Shown here: piece by piece, positions 7,915 through 17,104 of the stretch | How positions within the stretch are numbered: the first letter of the stretch is position 1 | Layout of the letters: each line of letters begins with the position of its first letter | Source: Nemorincola caseinilytica | GTDB lineage: Bacteria > Bacteroidota > Bacteroidia > Chitinophagales > Chitinophagaceae | DNA length: 64,000 nucleotides | Direction of reading: 5' to 3' | Assembly (NCBI RefSeq): GCF_039540515.1 | Contig: NZ_BAABFA010000023.1 | Coordinates: 62,001 to 126,000 of the forward strand | The notes under the pieces: generated by a model | The model's database searches: none | What the model was told of the DNA's origin: nothing | The model's input: the letters and a program-made list of their open reading frames with translations, nothing else | Program-made: the position numbers and the translations under genes

Positions 7915-8625
7915 CTATTCGTTATCCTTCAGTATCAGTTCGCCCTTTACCAGCCACGATGTACCGAAGGCGGCCAGGCCCACCCACTCCAGCCAGAACA
8001 CTATGTGGTTGGCGGTCACCCATTGTTCTGTATCGCCCTTTGCCCTTCCCAGGAAAAAGATAAGGCATATCGCTACCAGTATCGTTATGCCGCAGCCTAT
8101 GTATATATTGTTGCGGCTTTTCTTCTTTCGCGGCATGTAGGCTCTTTTCTTATGGTCGCTGCGGGTGAAGAGTACCAGCGATATATATGCCAGCATCACA
8201 AAGAATATAGCGGCGCTCACATAGTGTGCGGTCTCCCGCCAGGGCTGCTCCTCTACTATACGCTTTCCGCACTCTATATCTTCGTTCTTGCTGGTAGGGA
8301 AGAAGGCCACACCCAGTACCGCTATGCCCGCTATAGTGGTGAATATGCTGTCGCGGTGGTACCAGTGTTCGTCCTTATAGCCCCTGTAGGTGATGAGGAA
8401 GAGCGATATGGCACATATGGCCCCTACGAATACATCGCCCATCATGGTGTAATAGTAGTGGCTTACAGAGTACTGTATCTGCCCGCATTTGCCTACCAGG
8501 AAAGTGCCCGTAATGAGGGTGGCAGGTAGCAGAATGCCTATCAGCCCTATCACCCGCCGAAGGGTGAGGTACGATATGATAAGCGTATTGTTTCTTTCCT
8601 GTATGTGTGCCTGGTCTTTGTTCAT
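7915..8625 (-). CDS. Uncharacterised multi-pass membrane protein
   Basis: I do not recognise the family with certainty. The 236-aa protein has about six predicted membrane segments: residues 25-45, 62-80, 93-109, 134-154, 177-194 and 208-225. A conserved-looking HYYYTMMGDVFVGAICA stretch covers the second segment. A basic cytoplasmic-type loop (KKRAYMPRKKKSRNN) lies between the fourth and fifth. DUF998-like membrane proteins have comparable topology, but that match is only a guess. It converges on pepD and is divergent from the S46 peptidase. Confidence 0.75.
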   Translation of the reverse strand: MNKDQAHIQERNNTLIISYLTLRRVIGLIGILLPATLITGTFLVGKCGQIQYSVSHYYYTMMGDVFVGAICAISLFLITYRGYKDEHWYHRDSIFTTIAGIAVLGVAFFPTSKNEDIECGKRIVEEQPWRETAHYVSAAIFFVMLAYISLVLFTRSDHKKRAYMPRKKKSRNNIYIGCGITILVAICLIFFLGRAKGDTEQWVTANHIVFWLEWVGLAAFGTSWLVKGELILKDNE

Positions 8626-8827
8626 AGCCTTGCTTTTTTAGAGGAATGATATGTATGCGAAACTTTGTGGTGTATAGATATTACTTTATGTTACTTGTAA
8701 ATATGCTGTTTTTTGTTTTGTGTGAGAGGGGTGTTTTTCCCCTTTTTTAAATAAGTGGAAAGATGCCCCATAGCAGCACACCTCAATTTCCCCCTCTTTC
8801 TCACTATGCGCTTTCACTGCTACTGGT

Positions 8828-8835
8828 TATATTTG
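8828..8835 (+). promoter_or_regulatory. -7 box (TATATTTG) of the S46 peptidase gene
   Basis: TATATTTG matches TAnnTTTG and lies upstream of both possible start codons (8850 and 8874) of the peptidase. Confidence 0.6.
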
Positions 8836-8873
8836 TGATCTTAAAATAATTGAAAGGATTAAAAATAGTTTTA

Positions 8874-11024
8874 ATGAAAAAACTGATACTGCTTTTTGCT
8901 GCCGTAGCATCGCTGAATTTTACGGTAAAGGCCGATGAGGGCATGTGGATACCCATGCTCATAGGCAAGAATTATGACGAGATGCAGCGCCTCGGCCTGC
9001 GTCTTTCCAAAGATGATATCTACAACATCAACCACAGCAGCCTTAAAGATGCCATACTGCAGTTCGGCGGTGGCTGTACAGCCGAGATGATCTCTGATAA
9101 AGGGCTGCTGCTTACCAACCACCACTGCGGCTACGATGCCATAGCCAACCTGAGCTCTGTAGAGCGCAACCTGCTCGATAACGGCTTCTGGGCCCGCAGT
9201 ATGGACGAAGAGCTGCCAGCAAAAGGCGTTACCGCTCTTTTCCTGCAGCGCATGGAAGATGTTACAGCCGAAGTACTGGAGGCCGTAGGCGATGCCACCG
9301 GCGAAGAGTACAACAAAAAGGTAGAAGCAATAGCTAAGAAGATAGAAGAGCGCAGCAACAACAAAGGCAAGCTGACGGCCAATGTGAAGTCCTACTTCAA
9401 CGGCAACCAGTTCCTGTTGCTTATATACAAGCGCTATACCGATGTGCGCCTTGTGGGTACTCCGCCTAAGTCACTGGGCAAGTTCGGCGGCGATACCGAC
9501 AACTGGATGTGGCCCCGCCATACTGCCGACTTCTCTATGTTCCGCATATATGCCGATAAGGACAACCAGCCCGCCGGGTACAGTGCCGACAACGTGCCTT
9601 ACCGCCCCAAGAAATACCTGCCTGTATCATCGCGCGGGGTGCGCGAGGGCGATTATGCCATGATAATGGGTTATCCCGGCCGTACCAACCGATATGAGGT
9701 GTCTTATGGTGTGGACCTGGCCGTAAGGGTGGTGAACCCATCTATAGTAGATTGCCGCGACCTGCGCCTGAAGATAATGAAGCAGCACATGGACAAGGAC
9801 AAGAAGGTATACCTGCAGCTTACTTCATCTTACTCGCGTATAGCCAACTACTGGAAATACTACATAGGCCAGACAGAGCAACTGCAGCGCCTGGATGTGG
9901 TGAACAAGAAAAGGACAGCCGAAGAGAAATTCATGGACTGGCAGCACGATAACAATAAGAACACCGGCCTGATGGGCGAATTCGAAAAGGCCTATACAGG
10001 TTATGAGCCTTATGCCAAACATGCTGTTTACTATTCCGAGGCATTCCGCGCTCCGGCCCTTACCCGTATGGCAGCCTCTCTCAAGCCTCTTTATGATGCT
10101 TATGAAAGGCATCATGGCCGCCTGGCAGCCGATACGCTGAAGAAGTACATCACCCAGGCCCAGAACGGCTACCGTGCAGCCATTAAAGATTACGAAAGGG
10201 CTACCGATAAGGAACTGTTCGCAGAAATGACCCGCCTTTACTACATCAATGTGCCCCGCAACCAGCACCCTGCTATATACAGCAGCATCCTGAACGGCGC
10301 CAGCGGCAGCAGCAAGGCTCCTTATGTGGCCTATGCCAATACTGTTTTCAGCAGCACCTTCCTTACCGACAGCAACAGGTTCAATGCGTTCTGCAAGGCG
10401 CCCTCTTACAGCAAGCTGAAGGACGATGCCGCTATGAGGTATACCGTTAGCTTCGTAGCCAACTACAGCAAGAACTACCAGCCTAAGGTAGAGGCCTTTG
10501 CCAACAAAAAAGGCGACCTGGCGCGTGAATATGTGAAGCAGCTCATGCAGATGAACAGGGGCAAAAAGATGTATCCCGATGCCAACTCTACTATGCGTGT
10601 TACCTATGGTAAAGTGCTGAGCTATGAGCCGCTGGATGGTGTGGAGTACAACTACTTCACCACCCTCGATGGTCTTGTGGCCAAGTACAAGCCCAATGAT
10701 GACGAGTTCGATGCGCCTAAAGAACTGCTGGAGCTGCACAAAAAGAAGAATTATGGTCGCTGGGCCGATGCCGATGGCTCACTGCATACCTGCTTCATAA
10801 CCAACAACGATATCACAGGTGGCAACTCGGGTAGTCCCGTTATCAATGCCAATGGCGAGCTGATAGGTACCGCCTTCGATGGCAACTGGGAGGCAATGAG
10901 CGGCGATATAGCTTTCGATAAGAAGTACAAGAGGACCATCGTTTGCGATATCCGTTTCGTACTCTTCCTCGTAGACAAGCTGGGCCACGCCGATAACCTG
11001 ATACGCGAAATGAATATCCGCTAA
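8874..11024 (+). CDS. S46 family dipeptidyl-peptidase, DPP7-like
   Basis: This periplasmic serine exopeptidase releases dipeptides from peptide N-termini. I chose the ATG at 8874 because it opens a clean signal peptide (MKKLILLFAAVASLNFTVKA); the ATG at 8850 would add eight residues before it. The mature part begins DEGMWIP, standard for S46. The catalytic His lies in TNHHCGYDA (83/84) and the Ser in GNSGSP. Eighteen residues after that Ser is Gly (FDGNWEAMSG). In the family, Gly here marks DPP7 (hydrophobic P1) and Arg marks DPP11 (Asp/Glu P1), so DPP7-type specificity is inferred. Product 716 aa, a normal length. Confidence 0.94.
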   Translation: MKKLILLFAAVASLNFTVKADEGMWIPMLIGKNYDEMQRLGLRLSKDDIYNINHSSLKDAILQFGGGCTAEMISDKGLLLTNHHCGYDAIANLSSVERNLLDNGFWARSMDEELPAKGVTALFLQRMEDVTAEVLEAVGDATGEEYNKKVEAIAKKIEERSNNKGKLTANVKSYFNGNQFLLLIYKRYTDVRLVGTPPKSLGKFGGDTDNWMWPRHTADFSMFRIYADKDNQPAGYSADNVPYRPKKYLPVSSRGVREGDYAMIMGYPGRTNRYEVSYGVDLAVRVVNPSIVDCRDLRLKIMKQHMDKDKKVYLQLTSSYSRIANYWKYYIGQTEQLQRLDVVNKKRTAEEKFMDWQHDNNKNTGLMGEFEKAYTGYEPYAKHAVYYSEAFRAPALTRMAASLKPLYDAYERHHGRLAADTLKKYITQAQNGYRAAIKDYERATDKELFAEMTRLYYINVPRNQHPAIYSSILNGASGSSKAPYVAYANTVFSSTFLTDSNRFNAFCKAPSYSKLKDDAAMRYTVSFVANYSKNYQPKVEAFANKKGDLAREYVKQLMQMNRGKKMYPDANSTMRVTYGKVLSYEPLDGVEYNYFTTLDGLVAKYKPNDDEFDAPKELLELHKKKNYGRWADADGSLHTCFITNNDITGGNSGSPVINANGELIGTAFDGNWEAMSGDIAFDKKYKRTIVCDIRFVLFLVDKLGHADNLIREMNIR

Positions 11025-11050
11025 TTGGCGATACGATAATAAGCAAAACA

Positions 11051-11086
11051 AAAGCGGCAGAGGACTCTCTGCCGCTTTGCTTTTTG
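11051..11086. terminator. Bidirectional terminator between S46 and DUF885 genes
   Basis: AAAGCGGCAGAG (11051-11062) pairs with CTCTGCCGCTTT (11067-11078), flanked by A-rich and T-rich sequence (GCTTTTTG). It lies between convergent genes and can serve both. Confidence 0.85.
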
Positions 11087-11100
11087 AATAATGTGTGGCT

Positions 11101-12849
11101 CTATCTCAGCATCAGTTCCCTTATGTACTTCACCGGTGCGCTGCCATAGCCCAGGAAGCTCTCATGGAATTTCTTCAGACCAAAGGCCGTCCCTTTTTTC
11201 CTTTTTAGCTCTGCCCTCAGGTCGCATATCTCGGTGAAGCCCGTGAAGTAGCAGCATAGCTGCACCTGTGTCACCTGTACACGCCTCCATTTACCATACG
11301 CCTCTGCATCTTGCTGGAAGGCCTCATCCATCAGCAGGTGTATCGCCTCTTCCTGGCTCATGTTCATGGTATGCACGCCCAGGTCCAGTATGGTATTGCA
11401 GGTACTGCGCAGGTTCCATTTATAGTACATCAGCCACATTTCCGGCGCTGCTGTGGTGGCGGTAGTATCGTCTCCGTTATAGCCGTTCTCCAGCATCATC
11501 AGCTCGGTATATACCGCCCAGCCTTCTATCATGGCATTGTTGCCCAGTATGGCCTTTATTATGCTCGGAGACCGGTTGGCATATACCAGTTGTGTATAGT
11601 GGCCCGGTATGGCCTCGTGTATGTTCAGTATCTGCAGTATGTACTTGTTGTACTCGCGCAGGTAACTTTCTGCCTTTGCCTTGTCCCACCCGTCCAGGCT
11701 GCCTACATTGTAGTAGGTATTACCTTCCTTGTCGTAAGGGCCGGGCGAGTTGATGGATGCGCCTGCCACACCCGCCATATAGGCCGGTTCCCTGCGTACT
11801 ACCAGTGGTTTCGATGGGTCTATGTACAGCAGGTCCTTCCTTTTTATGAAGTCCACCAGTATGGGCAGTTGCTTTTCTATGGCCGCCTGGAATTCCTCGG
11901 GCGCTACATGCTCTTCCGATAGCTTGTCTATCATTTGCCGTATGGCCACCAGTGTGTCTGCGGGCATGGTCTTACCCGCCATATACCGCGGCCACAGGTC
12001 GCGCGTTATCACATACATCTTATTGTGCAGTTCCTGCTTATGTGCCATGGCCTTGCGATACATCACCTCGGGCGTATAGCCGCTCTGCAGCTCATAGCCG
12101 AACTTCTTATCGTACAGCGCCTTCCCCAGTCTGAAGCTGCGGGGTGTTTCGTTCTTCAGGGTCATCAGCCACCGCACATAGTCGTTCATGGCCTTTGTGG
12201 CAGCCTCGCAGCCCAGCCTTATCTGTTCCTTTTCCCATTCGCTGAGGGCGCTTTTTTTCAGTGGCTCCACCAGGTCCTCTGCAAATACCGATAGCCCGCC
12301 CTTGTTCTGCGTTATGGCCAGGTCCATATGTTCTTTGGTGGGGTTCTTTATGTTCTGTTTGGCGGCTTCGTAGTAGGCGGGTACATATTTCAGTCGCTTG
12401 CTGAAGTTGCGCAGCCTTTCATCCAGCGGTGCGTGGTCGTTCGCCAGCATTTCCGCAAACCCTCCCGATACATTATAGCCCGATGGGTCCCACTCATAGG
12501 CTCTCAGTTCCTCTATGCCCCATATAGCGCTTTGCAACTGGTTCTCTATCAGCCGGTGGTCGGTCTTGTTGGCCGGTGAAAGGGCTGCTAACCGGAATTT
12601 TTTCAGTGAGTCCAGGTTAGCCCTGCAAAATTCCAGTTCCCTTTTTCGCGATGCGGCATCGGGGATCACCAGCACGCTGTCGTATTTATGATAGCCTACT
12701 GCGCTGGCCCAGGCAGGGTACACCTCCCACATGCGCAGTACGAAAGCCTCCTTCCATGTGTCGAAACGGCGGTCGGCAGGCGATGTCTTGGCAGAGAGCG
12801 TGGTCATAAGGGAGAGCAGGGGAGTAAGTAACAAAAGGACCTTTTTCAT
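11101..12849 (-). CDS. DUF885 secreted metallopeptidase-like protein
   Basis: The 582-aa protein has a signal peptide (MKKVLLLLTPLLSLMTTLSA) and a DUF885 domain. The zinc-binding-type motif HEAIPGHY is at 411-418, followed by EGWAVYTELMML about 30 residues later, which would supply the third ligand. DUF885 proteins are gluzincin-like carboxypeptidase relatives that are widespread in Bacteroidota and mostly of unknown substrate. It converges on the S46 peptidase gene, so the locus could serve peptide scavenging in the envelope (inference). Confidence 0.9.
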   Translation of the reverse strand: MKKVLLLLTPLLSLMTTLSAKTSPADRRFDTWKEAFVLRMWEVYPAWASAVGYHKYDSVLVIPDAASRKRELEFCRANLDSLKKFRLAALSPANKTDHRLIENQLQSAIWGIEELRAYEWDPSGYNVSGGFAEMLANDHAPLDERLRNFSKRLKYVPAYYEAAKQNIKNPTKEHMDLAITQNKGGLSVFAEDLVEPLKKSALSEWEKEQIRLGCEAATKAMNDYVRWLMTLKNETPRSFRLGKALYDKKFGYELQSGYTPEVMYRKAMAHKQELHNKMYVITRDLWPRYMAGKTMPADTLVAIRQMIDKLSEEHVAPEEFQAAIEKQLPILVDFIKRKDLLYIDPSKPLVVRREPAYMAGVAGASINSPGPYDKEGNTYYNVGSLDGWDKAKAESYLREYNKYILQILNIHEAIPGHYTQLVYANRSPSIIKAILGNNAMIEGWAVYTELMMLENGYNGDDTTATTAAPEMWLMYYKWNLRSTCNTILDLGVHTMNMSQEEAIHLLMDEAFQQDAEAYGKWRRVQVTQVQLCCYFTGFTEICDLRAELKRKKGTAFGLKKFHESFLGYGSAPVKYIRELMLR

Positions 12850-12979
12850 TATGCATCACTTTGATGCACGAATTTACTTCAAAACGACCATAGCCTGCCC
12901 CGGCAATTGATCGTGGGCTTTCTTCAATGGTCGCTTTTTCGTTTCTTGGATCCCGCGCGACCGCGCGGATATTAGCGCT

Positions 12980-13012
12980 CCCTCTCCCAAGGAGAGGGCT
13001 GGGGAGAGGCTT
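12980..13012. repeat. REP-like palindromic element
   Basis: CCCTCTCC-CAA-GGAGAGGG followed by CTGGGGAGAGGCTT is the CCTCTCC variant of the dispersed family. It lies in the spacer between the divergent DUF885 and argS genes. Confidence 0.8.
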
Positions 13013-13079
13013 AAGAGCAGGAATGAGAAATGCCCCGGCAATTAATACGTCACAGTGGCAAAAACAACGCAACAAGAAC

Positions 13080-13087
13080 TATTTTTG
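13080..13087 (+). promoter_or_regulatory. argS -7 box (TATTTTTG), decides the start
   Basis: TATTTTTG lies 17 nt before the ATG at 13105 and downstream of the longer alternative start at 13030. Transcription from here therefore excludes the longer reading. Confidence 0.7.
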
Positions 13088-13104
13088 CCGTAAACAGACC
13101 TACG

Positions 13105-14904
13105 ATGACGCTTGCTGCCCAGGTGAAACATGCCGCTTACGATGCCCTCAGGCACCTGTACCCGGATACACCTATAGACATGAACACCATTACGGTGAAC
13201 CAGACCAAACCCGAGTTCACCGGCGATTATACTATCGTCCTTTTCCCCTTCCTGAAGCTGCTGCGACAAAAGCCCGATGCCATAGGCAAACAACTGGGCG
13301 ACCATCTACTGGAGAATACGAGCATATTCGCCTCTTACGATATAGTGGCCGGGTTCCTCAACCTCACTATAAAAGACTCTTATTGGGTGTCTTTCCTGCT
13401 CGGTCATCATACCCGTACCGACTTTGGGCAGCAGATGAAGACCGACCATCGGGTGATGGTGGAATACTCATCCCCCAATACCAACAAGCCCCTGCACTTC
13501 GGGCATATGCGCAACATATTCCTGGGTGCGGCCATGGCCGAGATACTACGGGCCGATGGCAAGCAGGTAATAAAGGCCAACCTCATAAATGACCGCGGTA
13601 TCCACATCTGCAAATCCATGATAGCATGGCAGCACTATGCCAATGGCGCCACGCCCGAGAGTGCAGGTATAAAGGGAGACCACCTGGTGGGCGACTACTA
13701 TGTAAAGTTCAATGACATATACAAAGAGCAGGTAGCTGCGCTCATAGCCCAGGGCAAGGACGAAAAGACCGCCGAGAAAGAAGCCCCCATAATGGCCGAG
13801 GCGCAGGATATGCTGCGCAAATGGGAGGCCGGCGACAAGGCCGTGCGCGACCTGTGGGAGACCATGAACAACTGGGTATACCGGGGTTTCGATGAGAGCT
13901 ATAAGAAAATGGGCATCACCTTCGATAAGGTATACCATGAGAGCGAGACCTACCTGCTGGGTAAGAAGATAGTAGAAGATGGTCTGGCTAAGGGCGTGCT
14001 CTTTCGCAAGGAGGATGGCTCGGTATGGGTAGACCTGAAGGCCGATGGACTGGATGAAAAGCTACTGCTGCGCGGCGATGGCACATCTGTATACATCACC
14101 CAGGACCTTGGTACGGCCAAGCTGAAGTATGATGACTACAAGCTCGATAGATCTATATACGTCATAGCCGACGAGCAGAACTACCACCTGCAGGTGCTGA
14201 AGCTGATAATGAAAAAGCTGGGCGAGCCCTGTGCCGATGGCATATACCACCTGTCCTACGGCATGGTAGAGCTGCCCACGGGCCGTATGAAGAGCCGCGA
14301 GGGTACCGTGGTAGATGCCGATGATATGGTGAGCGAAATGGTGCGCCTGGCACAGGAGCAGACCGAGGCCGCGGGCAAGACCGAGGGTTTCAGCGGCGAT
14401 GAGCTGGCAAAGCTCTACGAGACCATAGGCCTGGGTGCGCTGAAATTCTACCTGCTGCGTGTAGACCCGCGCAAGAAGATGGTCTTCGACCCCAAAGAGT
14501 CTATAGACCTGCATGGCTTCACCGCCACCTTCATACAGTATGCGCATGCGCGTATATGCTCTATCCTGCGCAGGGAGCAGTTGCCGCTAGTGCCTGATGC
14601 CACAAGGTTCCAGTCCTTCAAACAGGCCGAACCCATCTCCATTAATGAGAAAGAAATGCTGGTGCAACTGGAGCAGTACCCTGCCATACTGGCCGATGCC
14701 GCGGCAGAGTACAACCCTGCCTCGCTCTGCAACTATGCCTTCAAGCTGGCGCAGACCTTCAATACCTTCTACGATGTACACAGCATATCCAAGGCCGAAA
14801 GCGAGGAGAAGAAAGACCTGCGCCTCATGATGATCATCATGACGGCCTCGATCCTGCGCCACAGCATGGGCCTGCTAGGTATACGCATGCCCGAGAAAAT
14901 GTAA
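13105..14904 (+). CDS. argS: Arginine--tRNA ligase
   Basis: This class I aminoacyl-tRNA synthetase charges tRNA-Arg. The 599-aa form starting MTLAAQVKHAAYDAL is chosen because the -7 box at 13080 lies after the alternative start at 13030. Features in order are the N-terminal Add-1 domain, SSPNTNKPLHFGHMRN with the HIGH-type motif HFGH (131-134), a KMSKS equivalent reading GRMKSREGTVV, and the C-terminal DALR anticodon domain with FIQYAHARICSILR. The length is normal for Bacteroidota ArgS. Confidence 0.97.
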   Translation: MTLAAQVKHAAYDALRHLYPDTPIDMNTITVNQTKPEFTGDYTIVLFPFLKLLRQKPDAIGKQLGDHLLENTSIFASYDIVAGFLNLTIKDSYWVSFLLGHHTRTDFGQQMKTDHRVMVEYSSPNTNKPLHFGHMRNIFLGAAMAEILRADGKQVIKANLINDRGIHICKSMIAWQHYANGATPESAGIKGDHLVGDYYVKFNDIYKEQVAALIAQGKDEKTAEKEAPIMAEAQDMLRKWEAGDKAVRDLWETMNNWVYRGFDESYKKMGITFDKVYHESETYLLGKKIVEDGLAKGVLFRKEDGSVWVDLKADGLDEKLLLRGDGTSVYITQDLGTAKLKYDDYKLDRSIYVIADEQNYHLQVLKLIMKKLGEPCADGIYHLSYGMVELPTGRMKSREGTVVDADDMVSEMVRLAQEQTEAAGKTEGFSGDELAKLYETIGLGALKFYLLRVDPRKKMVFDPKESIDLHGFTATFIQYAHARICSILRREQLPLVPDATRFQSFKQAEPISINEKEMLVQLEQYPAILADAAAEYNPASLCNYAFKLAQTFNTFYDVHSISKAESEEKKDLRLMMIIMTASILRHSMGLLGIRMPEKM

Positions 14905-14992
14905 GGACCCCCAACGAAAAACGATATATTTACCCCTGTAAAAACAAGCAACGGCAGCCGCTCGCGACCGCCGTAACGATATAAGACACAAC

Positions 14993-16471
14993 ATGCAGAA
15001 GATACTTGTAGCCAACCGTGGCGAGATAGCGATGCGCGTGATGCGTACCGCAAAAGAAATGGGCATAAAGACCGTGGCAGTATACTCTGAGGCCGACCGC
15101 AACATGCCCTTCGTGCGTTATGCCGATGAGGCTGTTTGTATAGGCCCTGCGCTCTCCTCGCAGTCCTACCTGAGGGCAGAGAAGATAATAGAGGTGGCCA
15201 AACAGACAGGCGCCGATGCCATACATCCCGGTTATGGTTTCCTTAGCGAGAATGCTTCTTTTTCCAGGGCCGTGTCCGATGCAGGGCTTATATTCATTGG
15301 CCCTTCCGCGCACTCCATAGAGGTGATGGGCAGCAAGATAGGGGCCAAGCAGGCCGCCAAGAAGTTCAACGTGCCTATGGTGCCCGGTACCGAAGAGCCG
15401 CTGAAAGATGTGGACGAAGCGCGCCGCATAGCGCAGAGCATCGGTTATCCCATCCTTGTAAAGGCATCGGCAGGCGGTGGTGGCAAGGGTATGCGCGTAG
15501 TGAACAGCGACAACGAGTTCGAAGAGCAGATACGCGCCGCCAAAAGTGAGGCCCTCAATTCCTTCGGCAGCGACGATGTGTTCATAGAGAAGTATGTAGG
15601 CGCTCCACGGCATATAGAGATACAGCTCATGGGCGATCAGCATGGCAATTATGTATACCTCTTCGAGCGCGAGTGCAGCATTCAGCGCCGCCACCAGAAG
15701 CTCATAGAAGAGGCGCCATCCAGTTGCCTCACGCCCGATATCCGCAAAGCCATGGGCGAGTGCGCCATAGCTGCTGCACGCTCGTGCAACTATTATGGCG
15801 CCGGCACGGTAGAGTTCCTGGTAGATGAGGACCTCAATTTCTACTTCCTGGAAATGAATACCCGCCTGCAGGTAGAGCACTGCGTTACAGAGATGATAAC
15901 GGGTATAGACCTTGTGAAAGAGCAGATAAACGTGGCGCGTGGCAACAAACTGTCCTTCACCCAGGACGACCTGACCATAAATGGGCATGCCATAGAGCTG
16001 CGCGTATGTACCGAAGACCCGCTGAACAACTTCCTGCCCGATACCGGCAGGCTGGAGATGTACAAGCCGCCAAAAGGCCCCGGTATACGTATAGATGATG
16101 CCTACGAAGAAGGTATGGACATACCCATCTTCTACGACCCCATGATAGCAAAGCTCATAGCCTATGCCGCCACACGCGAAGAGGCCATAGAAAGGCTGTG
16201 CAGGGCTATAGACGAGTATTACATAAAGGGTATAAAGACCACCTTGCACTTTGGCAAGTGGGCCGTGCGTACAGAGCAGTTCCGCTCCGGCAACTTCGAT
16301 ACCAAGTTCATAGACAAGTTCTTCAGGCCAGAGCTGCTGCAGGACACCACGCCTGATGGTACGGAGATAGCCGCCATACTGGCCGCCCATGTGTGGGAGA
16401 AGAACCGCAAACAGGATACGGCTGTTACCACCAATGGTACCATCAGCAAATGGAAAATGAACCGTAGTTAG
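14993..16471 (+). CDS. accC: Biotin carboxylase subunit of acetyl/propionyl-CoA carboxylase
   Basis: This enzyme carboxylates biotin on its carrier protein with ATP and bicarbonate. The 492-aa protein begins MQKILVANRGEIAMRVMRTA and has HPGYGFLSENASF, the ATP-grasp glycine-rich loop ASAGGGGKGMRVV, ERECSIQRRHQKLIEEAPS, and the active-site strand FLEMNTRLQVEH. It exceeds the roughly 450 residues of classic AccC, with about 40 extra C-terminal residues, and resembles the form that works with propionyl- or acyl-CoA carboxylases. No biotin carrier or carboxyltransferase gene is adjacent, so the partner is unknown. Confidence 0.94.
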   Translation: MQKILVANRGEIAMRVMRTAKEMGIKTVAVYSEADRNMPFVRYADEAVCIGPALSSQSYLRAEKIIEVAKQTGADAIHPGYGFLSENASFSRAVSDAGLIFIGPSAHSIEVMGSKIGAKQAAKKFNVPMVPGTEEPLKDVDEARRIAQSIGYPILVKASAGGGGKGMRVVNSDNEFEEQIRAAKSEALNSFGSDDVFIEKYVGAPRHIEIQLMGDQHGNYVYLFERECSIQRRHQKLIEEAPSSCLTPDIRKAMGECAIAAARSCNYYGAGTVEFLVDEDLNFYFLEMNTRLQVEHCVTEMITGIDLVKEQINVARGNKLSFTQDDLTINGHAIELRVCTEDPLNNFLPDTGRLEMYKPPKGPGIRIDDAYEEGMDIPIFYDPMIAKLIAYAATREEAIERLCRAIDEYYIKGIKTTLHFGKWAVRTEQFRSGNFDTKFIDKFFRPELLQDTTPDGTEIAAILAAHVWEKNRKQDTAVTTNGTISKWKMNRS

Positions 16472-16604
16472 TAAGACCGGCTGCTGTTTTGCAATATTAT
16501 TTTGAAGAAAAACTAACTGATAGTTATATTAAATATTTTCTTTAGAAAATATGACCTATTATCGCAAAAAATAGATATATTGCAGTAGGATAAAACCATA
16601 TATC

Positions 16605-17021
16605 ATGAAGACCATTCTACTTCTAACGACTCTTAGCCTCTTTGCTTTTGCTGCTAGTGCGCAGCAGGAAGTATGGGATGCCAGCCATAACGTAAAGGGA
16701 TACATCAATAAAGACGGCACTGTACACGACCCGCTTCATAATTTGCGGTGCACCTTTCAGCAGGGCGGCCGCATACTCGATGTGCATGGCAGTACTATCG
16801 GTTATATAGTGAATGAATACGAGCTGCAGGATGCTTCTCACACTATCAAAGGCTATATACACCAGAATGGCATAGTAGAAAATGCAGCCCATACACAGAT
16901 AGGACGCATCAATATAGATGGCAGTGGCCCTGTAAAAGATGGCGCTGGCAATGTTATAGGCTACCTGGACTCTACAGAGCCCATGTGGGCCGCAGCATAT
17001 TTCTTCCTGCTGCATTACTAG
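16605..17021 (+). CDS. Secreted beta-flower-type repeat protein
   Basis: The 138-aa protein has a signal peptide (MKTILLLTTLSLFAFAASAQ). About five short repeats follow, built on a glycine-tyrosine strand: VKGYINKDG, IGYIVNEY, IKGYIHQNG, IGRINIDGSG and VIGYLD, each preceded by a D/N-x-x-H/G turn. This pattern fits the small '5-fold beta-flower' secreted proteins of Bacteroidota; I rely on memory of that family. The last residues MWAAAYFFLLHY are hydrophobic. Function unknown. A terminator follows at 17053. Confidence 0.75.
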   Translation: MKTILLLTTLSLFAFAASAQQEVWDASHNVKGYINKDGTVHDPLHNLRCTFQQGGRILDVHGSTIGYIVNEYELQDASHTIKGYIHQNGIVENAAHTQIGRINIDGSGPVKDGAGNVIGYLDSTEPMWAAAYFFLLHY

Positions 17022-17052
17022 TAAAGATCCCGGGTACAACCGAAAATATAAA

Positions 17053-17084
17053 GAAAGCCACCGTCAGGTGGCTTTCCTCTTTAT
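17053..17084. terminator. Terminator between convergent genes
   Basis: GAAAGCCACC (17053-17062) pairs perfectly with GGTGGCTTTC (17067-17076) around GTCA, followed by CTCTTTAT. It is placed between the beta-flower gene and the convergent radical SAM gene. Confidence 0.8.
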
Positions 17085-17104
17085 CGTATTGACGTAAACA
17101 CCTG

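Noticed and set aside
13030..13104. Upstream extension of argS
   Set aside because: The -7 box at 13080-13087 lies inside it, so transcripts begin too late for this start to be used.
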